Source: Tannerellaceae bacterium (GTDB lineage: Bacteria > Bacteroidota > Bacteroidia > Bacteroidales > Tannerellaceae). From it: a DNA stretch of 33,030 nt. A model generated the notes under the pieces. The model was not told the DNA's origin. It saw nothing but the letters and a program-made list of their open reading frames with translations, and made no database searches. The position numbers were made by a program, and so were the translations under genes. The stretch is taken from contig JAJQFE010000050.1 of NCBI GenBank assembly GCA_021201295.1, positions 1 to 33,030 of the forward strand. Reading direction: 5' to 3'. Shown piece by piece: positions 28,000 through 33,030 of this stretch (the stretch's first letter is position 1; each line of letters begins with the position of its first letter).

Positions 28000-28875
28000 T
28001 CAGAGCTTTTTTACGACCATTGGTTTTTTATCCATATAGTTCGGATAGGTAAACGAAGGCATACCCATCGCCAGACCGGCGTGTATTTTTCCTTCTATGC
28101 CCAGTAGTTTATTGATCCGGTTCTTTTTATCCTCATGGATAGCACGGCAGACAAAACCCGTATAGAACTGGCTTACTCCTAAACTCTCAGCCATCAGGGA
28201 GCCATTCTGATAAGCCAGGTTGGCATCAATTAATCCATAATATTCTTCCGGTGCCGTGTGGATAAACAGCACAGAAGTAGCTTCCCGTAGAATTAGGTCT
28301 TTCCCTTTTCTTACGGTTTCCACTAATCTATTCAGACGGAAAACCATACGATAGTTTTCAGGCATGATCCGTTTGAGAATTCCACCAATCACAGGATTAT
28401 TGATCAGCTTAACCTTTTCTTCAAATACATCTACCGTGATCCGGATGATCTGTTGTAATAATTCGGGGTCAGTGACTAAGGTAAATTCCAGTTTCTGCTG
28501 GTTACTGGCCGTAGGAGCCCGGTAGGCCGCTTCCAGAATCTGGTCCAGGTATTCCTGTGGGACCGGACGTTTCGAGAAAGCCCGGTTGGAACGGCGGGAA
28601 CGGATCAGGAGTAACATCTGTTCCGGTGTAGGCAACAGCGTTCTATCAATCGGATGTATCTTCCCGGGAGGAAACAGGGAATGTTTGACAGAGTCAGTCG
28701 GACATACAGCAACACAGTGGCCGCACTGAATACAGTTTTCTTTATTACGGACTTTTACTTCTGAGTGACTACGGGGCTGAACAAATATGTTTGCCGGACA
28801 AACCCGTACACATTTCCCACAGGTGATACAGGTAACCGGATCTATTTCAAGTGTAAAAGATATCTCTTCTTTCAT
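28000..28875 (-). CDS. Nitroreductase-family protein with N-terminal 2x[4Fe-4S] ferredoxin domain
   Basis: Intact 291 residues. N-terminus with two cluster motifs (CITCGKCVRVCP and CIQCGHCVAVCP), then a nitroreductase FMN domain: RSRRSNRAFSKRPV, AAYRAPTASNQQ, and the C-terminal GLAMGMPSFTYPN. Likely an FMN oxidoreductase taking electrons from ferredoxin-type clusters in the cytoplasm; substrate unknown. Ends with TGA. A -7-like TACTTTTG (minus, 28908-28901) lies 25 nt upstream. Confidence 0.9.
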   Translation of the reverse strand: MKEEISFTLEIDPVTCITCGKCVRVCPANIFVQPRSHSEVKVRNKENCIQCGHCVAVCPTDSVKHSLFPPGKIHPIDRTLLPTPEQMLLLIRSRRSNRAFSKRPVPQEYLDQILEAAYRAPTASNQQKLEFTLVTDPELLQQIIRITVDVFEEKVKLINNPVIGGILKRIMPENYRMVFRLNRLVETVRKGKDLILREATSVLFIHTAPEEYYGLIDANLAYQNGSLMAESLGVSQFYTGFVCRAIHEDKKNRINKLLGIEGKIHAGLAMGMPSFTYPNYMDKKPMVVKKL

Positions 28876-28948
28876 TTATGGATTGTTTCTTAAATCAGAA
28901 CAAAAGTAATGAAAAATCAATCTGTCTGAATAACAATTTACAATTGCT

Positions 28949-28980
28949 TTTGGTGTAAATGAGCAGTATGTTTACTTTTG
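28949..28980 (+). promoter_or_regulatory. Consensus promoter with no clear gene downstream
   Basis: TTTG (28949-28952), 20-nt spacer, TACTTTTG (28973-28980): a full match to the Bacteroidetes consensus on the plus strand. Downstream is an ATG at 28998 with an 18-codon ORF, and in another frame an open stretch to TAA 29086-29088 reading SLEEYATHDGERVESIPLWE. Could drive a small RNA or a small frameshifted protein. Confidence 0.5.
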
Positions 28981-29082
28981 TAGAAAAAACATAGGGTATG
29001 AATAGGATAAAAACTATTTCCATGTTCGCTGGAAGAATATGCTACCCATGATGGAGAAAGAGTAGAAAGTATTCCGTTGTGG

Positions 29083-29128
29083 GAATAAAAAAAATAGTCA
29101 AAGAAGTTTTTTATGAACTTCTTTGACT
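29083..29128 (-). terminator. Strong terminator of the aldo-keto reductase gene
   Basis: AGTCAAAGAAGTT (29096-29108) pairs perfectly with AACTTCTTTGACT (29116-29128), followed on the minus strand by a T-rich tract including eight T. It lies 15 nt after TAA 29143-29145, which supports that TAA, not the TAG at 29194, as the true end of the gene. Confidence 0.85.
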
Positions 29129-29142
29129 CCGGTAATGACTGC

Positions 29143-30044
29143 TTATCCTTTATTGGCAGCATGCTGCATCACCCGTTCAATGGCATCATCCATCTATTCC
29201 TGATCCTGTAACCCTAATGTCATACAACTGACATTACCCCGGGTAACTGCAAAACGGATCGATTCTTCACGCTCATGTTCCAGCACGTGTTTACCTTCTC
29301 CGAATATTTTCATACCAATGACCCCTTTACCGTTTTTCAAAGCGGTTCCCAGGACGTTATTCACATCTTCGAGAGAACCATCCATATGGCTGTTAAAAGG
29401 ATTGATACGTGCCATGATCACATCTACCCAGGGAGATTCGGCTGCTTCAACTAATGCATCCCAGTTGTGACAGGAAACCCCGACCGCTTTAATAATACCT
29501 TCTTCTTTAGCTTTGGAAAGTCCTTCCATATAATGTCTGCGGGTATGGCTCCAGTTGCCTTCCATCATGCAGTGCATTAGTAGAATATCTATATACTCGG
29601 TCCCGATCTCCTTCCGGAAACGGTCCAGGAATTCAGGAACAGGAACAAAATGCTCGGATCCGTATTCATGGGTCCATACTTTACTAAGCAGTGTAAGCTT
29701 TTCACGGGGCAGGGTTTTGATGGCTTCTCCTACATACGGATGAGAACCATATCCGTCTGCCATATCAAAAAATGAATGCCCCGGTCATACGCATGATGAG
29801 CCAGTCTGACAAAATTATCCATGCCCAGCCGGGTCTGGTTAGAACCACTATTATACCCCACCGTACCGGTACCCATGGCGATACGGGAAACCGTCAGCCC
29901 TGTTTCGCCTAATTTAACTTTGTCTACTGTAACATCTGTGGGGGAGACACCTATTATATCTGCCATGCCTGAGTTGGCCACTGATAAAGCTGCCATACCA
30001 GCAATTCCTGTACGGATAAATTTACGTCGGTCCATTCTATTCAT
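29143..30044 (-). pseudogene. Tat-exported aldo-keto reductase, frameshift plus in-frame TAG near the end
   Basis: NAD(P)H-dependent aldo/keto reductase. Twin-arginine signal (MDRRKFIRTGIAGMAALSVA) points to periplasmic export. Catalytic region: RGIHFFDMADGYGSH (Asp and Tyr), LLSKVW (Lys), LLMHC (His), VGVSCHNWD. One shift: six A at 29767-29772 (plus strand) where seven fit. TAG at 29194-29196 follows LGLQDQE, then MDDAIERVMQHAANKG-TAA (29143-29145). Relatives have an acidic or Gln residue followed by the same DDAI-type helix, so the last 16 residues are real coding sequence. Confidence 0.85.
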
Positions 30045-30094
30045 AATCGTATATTAGTTTACGTGTCACAAGATAAGGATTTTCAGGCAGAGAG

Positions 30095-30143
30095 AAAAAA
30101 ATACCCGGGTAAATCTCAACTTGTTAGCTGAATTATCCGGGTA
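30095..30143 (-). terminator. Terminator downstream of the DUF892 gene
   Basis: TACCCGGGTAA (30102-30112) pairs with TTATCCGGGTA (30133-30143; one mismatch); six or seven T follow on the minus strand. It lies 30 nt after TAA 30174, again supporting that TAA as the true gene end rather than the TAG at 30249. Confidence 0.75.
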
Positions 30144-30173
30144 CACCTGACGGTTGAATGGGATAGAAGGAAA

Positions 30174-30698
30174 TTACTCAATAGCTGCTAACTTATTAAT
30201 GTAATTTTTTGCCAGGACTGTTAAGGCAACATCCGTATTCTTTTCATTCTAAAGAATATTTCTCAGATGTTCTGCAATTTCATCATTTTCCAGGTATCCG
30301 GCAAAAATAGCCAATGTCCCATACGTAGCGATCTCGTAATGTTCCACTTTCTGGGCAGCCAGGATTAGTCCTGCATCCCGTACGAAAGAATCCTTTTCTG
30401 TATCCCCGATAATGGTGTCGGCCTCTTTCAGAAGACCTTCCATCGCTTTACACTTTTTGGCTTCCGCTTTTTCATCTAACAGGCCAAATACTTTCTCAAG
30501 AATGATAATATGTTGTTGCGTTTCATCTTTATGTTTTTTGAAAGCTTTGGCCAGTTCGGGACTGGTACAGGCTTCAGCCAGTTTTTTCAAAGCATTCACC
30601 AGATGTTGTTCTGCCCAGTAAATATCTTTTAATTCTTCTAAAAAGAATTCATGAAATTCCGGATTATATACCTCGTTATATTTATCTTCAGTTGCCAT
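30174..30698 (-). CDS. DUF892/YciF-like ferritin-fold protein with in-frame TAG
   Basis: Ferritin-like four-helix protein of the YciE/YciF (DUF892) family, linked to stress response. Seen: EFFLEELKDIYWAEQHLVNA, LAKAFKKHKDETQQHI, VFGLLDEKAEAKKCKAMEGL, AAQKVEHYEIATYGTL. TAG at 30249-30251 follows HLRNIL; the frame continues NEKNTDVALTVLAKNYINKL to TAA 30174-30176. This tail aligns with the last helix of family members (EEKE-D--L...A), so it belongs to the gene and the full length (174) is the family norm. The standard code would cut off about 25 residues. Confidence 0.85.
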
Positions 30699-30959
30699 AT
30701 TGCGATAATTTAATCATTAATAACTTAATTCTACTTTAGAATACCCTGCTGATTCTGAGCTTCGTAGCGCTAAAGTATCAGTAGAAACAATTCAACAGGG
30801 GATTTGTTTTCTGCTCTGCCGGGGTTTAATATTTATTCATTGGAAGAGTCAAAATAAATACTACTTTTAATTCCATGAATTCTCTGTAGAGAGGGGAGGC
30901 ATTACCGGTAGGAGATAAGGTGGCTCTTCTCTGTAGTATCTATCTTAAAAATTAGTTAT

Positions 30960-31853
30960 ATGAAGACAAGAATAGGAATCGTTTGCTGTTTAGTGGGTTT
31001 GTTAGGATATACACAGGCTTTTGCCCAGGATATTATAGCGCCGGGAGCGAAAGTGGAAAAACTGGCAGATGGGTTTGGTTTTACGGAAGGACCGGCAGTG
31101 GATAAGGTGGGAAATGTCTATTTTGCAGACCAACCCAATGATCGTATCCTGAAATGGTCTACCGATGGAAAATTAACCACTTTCCATGAAAATACCGGCC
31201 GGGCAAACGGGCTTTATTTTGATCACGAAGGAAATCTGCTTTCCTGTTCCGATATGGATAATGAATTATGGAGCCTGGATATGACAGGAAAGCCTACTGT
31301 TCTGGTAGCAGAATATGACGGGAAAAAACTGAACGGACCGAATGACCTGTGGATACGGCCGGATGGCGGGATCTATTTTACGGACCCGCTCTATCCCAGG
31401 GATTACTGGACCCGGAGCCCGGAGATGCAGCGGGACGGACAACATGTATATTATCTTTCTCCGGACCGGAAACGGTTAATCCGTGTAGACGAAGAATTGA
31501 AGCAACCTAATGGAATTATCGGCACACCGGATGGCAAACGATTGTATGTGGCAGATATTAAAGCCGAAAAGACCTATGTCTATCATATACAGCCGGATGG
31601 GACGTTGACCCATAAATGGTTATTTGCTCCTGTGGGTTCAGATGGCATGACAATGGATGAACAGGGAAATGTCTACGTGACAGGCAAAGGAGTTACGGTT
31701 TTTAATCCTTCCGGTGAACAGATCGCCCATATTCCGGTGGAGGCAAATTGGACGGCCAATGTCTGCTTTGGAGGAGAAGACAGGCAAACGCTTTTCATTG
31801 CAGCTTTCGAATATCTGTATGCTTTACGTATGAATGTGAAAGGAGTCGAATAA
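30960..31853 (+). CDS. SMP-30/gluconolactonase/LRE family protein
   Basis: Intact 297-residue secreted six-bladed beta-propeller with signal peptide (IVCCLVGLLGYTQAFAQ). Metal-site motifs: GFTEGPAVD (Glu), RANGLYFD, NGPNDLWIRPDGGIYFTDP (Asn, Asp), DGMTMDEQGNVYV (Asp). Probably a calcium- or zinc-dependent lactonase acting on sugar lactones in the periplasm. Ends with TAA. The 30699-30959 gap shows no clear gene. Confidence 0.9.
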   Translation: MKTRIGIVCCLVGLLGYTQAFAQDIIAPGAKVEKLADGFGFTEGPAVDKVGNVYFADQPNDRILKWSTDGKLTTFHENTGRANGLYFDHEGNLLSCSDMDNELWSLDMTGKPTVLVAEYDGKKLNGPNDLWIRPDGGIYFTDPLYPRDYWTRSPEMQRDGQHVYYLSPDRKRLIRVDEELKQPNGIIGTPDGKRLYVADIKAEKTYVYHIQPDGTLTHKWLFAPVGSDGMTMDEQGNVYVTGKGVTVFNPSGEQIAHIPVEANWTANVCFGGEDRQTLFIAAFEYLYALRMNVKGVE

Positions 31854-31861
31854 TTTTATAC

Positions 31862-31933
31862 GCCCATGGATGAACCGGATCACGCACCTGTTAGTTGTTG
31901 AATAAGGATAGGGTGGGGGATTCATCCATGGGC
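31862..31933. repeat. 13-bp perfect inverted repeat between convergent genes
   Basis: GCCCATGGATGAA (31862-31874) and TTCATCCATGGGC (31921-31933) pair around a 46-nt loop, between convergent genes. No T tract on either side. Possibly a bidirectional transcription barrier. Confidence 0.6.
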
Positions 31934-31945
31934 TGTACGTATGGC

Positions 31946-32668
31946 TTAAAAAAGCAGTGCAGAGGAAATTTCCTCTTCTTCATCTATGTCTTCCTCTGTA
32001 TTTATCTCACCCGGTGTATAAGTGAATGTGAAATCCTGTATACCGTTATAGGTGTTTACCTGAACGGTTAGTTCCCGGGTTCCGCTTGTGGTGGTTTCCA
32101 GTCCGGACAGATCAAATGCTACCCAGCCATAGCCCCATCTGAGTTCCGGATCATCATAGGCATTATGTCTGAAAGTGAGTATAGCGTCCTCCTCTTCTTC
32201 CTGCAAAAGATTAACGAAATGAGCTTCTTTACCACCCCAGTAGGTTCCGAATTTGATATTCAGGAATCCTCCGCCAATCCATATTTTCTCAATCTTTACC
32301 GGATCATTTCCATACACATTCTCATTTTTGTCATACAGGTTTTCCGCTATATCTTTGGATAAGATAGTATCTATCCGGTGTACATACATCGCATAATCAC
32401 TGATCTCACTTTCATTAGGACCTAACGTGTAGGTCACAAAAGCACGCTGCTTCTTAGCCGGAGCATAGCCGTAGACCGGTGAAATAGGCAGGAAGGTATT
32501 TCCCCGGTCACTTTGAAAGTAATACCCATCCTCTTCTACTATGACAGTAAATAGGGATTGATAGCCTCTGACCCTCCAGATAATAGGGTCATCATCACTA
32601 CAGGAAGTGATAAATAAACAGGAAAGTAAAAAAAATAGTCCCGAAATACATGCACTCAACTTTTTCAT
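31946..32668 (-). CDS. NigD-like lipoprotein
   Basis: About 240 residues. MKKLSACISGLFFLLSC then LFITSC is a lipoprotein signal; the start at 32668 fits it better than the upstream Met (32683). C-terminal domain with ILTFRHNAYDDPELRWGYGW matches the NigD-like family of Bacteroidales, whose function is unknown. Acidic C-terminus (EEDIDEEEEISS). Ends with TAA. Confidence 0.8.
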   Translation of the reverse strand: MKKLSACISGLFFLLSCLFITSCSDDDPIIWRVRGYQSLFTVIVEEDGYYFQSDRGNTFLPISPVYGYAPAKKQRAFVTYTLGPNESEISDYAMYVHRIDTILSKDIAENLYDKNENVYGNDPVKIEKIWIGGGFLNIKFGTYWGGKEAHFVNLLQEEEEDAILTFRHNAYDDPELRWGYGWVAFDLSGLETTTSGTRELTVQVNTYNGIQDFTFTYTPGEINTEEDIDEEEEISSALLF

Positions 32669-32850
32669 ACTAATATAATTCACAAGAGTTAAACTTCAAC
32701 TACACCTTTACACATACACCCTGATCTTATCCATTAATTAGATGGAAAAACAGGTGAAAACGCTGCATAAAAAGAAAGGGACTTCAAAGAATCTCCTGTG
32801 GCAGATAGGTTTATCTTTGAAAAAAATTGTCTATAAGGAGCTGATGTTTC

Positions 32851-33030
32851 CTACCAGCATTCCCCTTTATCTTTGAGTGCCGGAACACTGCCGTTGCGGT
32901 ATACGGGACTGTCAATACCGGCTTTTTTCTGGTCAGTATAATCTGTAAGAAGCAGGAAAGCCTGTTTCCCTAATAAAATAATATGATTATCCGCATAATG
33001 TCCTATTATAAATTCTGGATTTGAAGTCGG
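32851..33030 (-). CDS. Partial unknown protein at right edge (C-terminus)
   Basis: The only open minus-strand frame at the right edge reads ...FIIGHYADNHIILLGKQAFL...DSPVYRNGSVPALKDKGECW then TAG (32851-32853). No family recognised. If TAG is sense the frame continues for 41 more codons (ETSAPYRQFFSKINLSATGD...) to TAA 32734-32736. The 5' end lies beyond the window. Confidence 0.5.
   Translation of the reverse strand, partial: PTSNPEFIIGHYADNHIILLGKQAFLLLTDYTDQKKAGIDSPVYRNGSVPALKDKGECW

Noticed and set aside
531-30251. A methylation-motif basecalling error (such as CCWGG) as the single cause of all TAGs
   Set aside because: The bases around the TAGs differ at every site (ATC-TAG-CGC, ACC-TAG-ATG, GAA-TAG-ATG, CTT-TAG-AAT and so on), so no one motif explains them. 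Other errors remain possible.
32810-32874. Two TATCTTTG boxes as plus-strand promoters
   Set aside because: They lie within or just beyond a minus-strand coding frame and no plus-strand gene follows.
1-33030. tRNA genes, including a suppressor tRNA
   Set aside because: No cloverleaf-like segment with a TTCRA-type T-loop and CCA-side stem was found by eye; the tRNA would have to be elsewhere.
1-33030. CRISPR array or insertion sequence
   Set aside because: No regularly spaced direct repeats and no transposase-like protein were seen. The only close direct repeat (27923 and 27945) has two copies and belongs to a terminator.

Overview
The window comes from a Bacteroidetes genome, most likely order Bacteroidales. 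The evidence is a SusC/SusD pair with an ECF sigma factor and FecR regulator, serine-type sulfatases, a NigD-like lipoprotein, and promoters of the TTTG / TAnnTTTG type. The closer genus cannot be read from the sequence alone.

Layout: (1) 1-11700, plus strand: a polysaccharide-utilisation locus for a sulfated glycan. It runs ECF sigma factor, FecR anti-sigma, SusC with an N-terminal STN signalling domain, SusD, then three S1 sulfatases packed as an operon and closed by a strong terminator at 11764-11808. No glycoside hydrolase is present. (2) 11850-15835, minus strand: a GNAT-uracil-DNA glycosylase fusion, a fructosamine-kinase-like protein and two tandem paralogous HTH-type regulators. (3) 15836-16920: gene-poor, AT-rich, with a long imperfect stem-loop. 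(4) 16921-18091, minus: 2x[4Fe-4S] ferredoxin, a His-rich two-helix membrane protein and an ECF sigma factor. (5) 18336-23784: M20 peptidase, cardiolipin synthase, a low-complexity DUF6582-like protein, a DUF5131 protein and a TIGR01777 epimerase. (6) 23843-30698, minus: a TonB-dependent receptor and a redox group (rubredoxin-NqrF-like reductase fusion, ferredoxin-nitroreductase, Tat-exported aldo-keto reductase, DUF892 ferritin-like protein). (7) 30960-33030: SMP-30/gluconolactonase, NigD-like lipoprotein and a partial unknown gene.

The striking feature is that many otherwise well-preserved genes are interrupted, in two different ways. First, at least ten in-frame TAG codons lie inside eight genes whose reading frame continues past the TAG to a proper TAA or TGA. 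Only one internal TAA and one internal TGA are seen. Nearly all genes end in TAA or TGA; no gene in the window clearly needs TAG as its terminator. This fits UAG being read as an amino acid (glutamine fits best) or amber suppression. Recent nonsense mutation, base-calling error or strain mixing remain possible. Second, about a dozen single-base frameshifts occur, most of which look like a 7-base homopolymer shortened to 6. That points to sequencing or assembly error, or to replication or transcription slippage. Raw reads would separate these readings. The TAG pattern is the best candidate here for something new, but the frameshifts mean sequence quality must be settled first.
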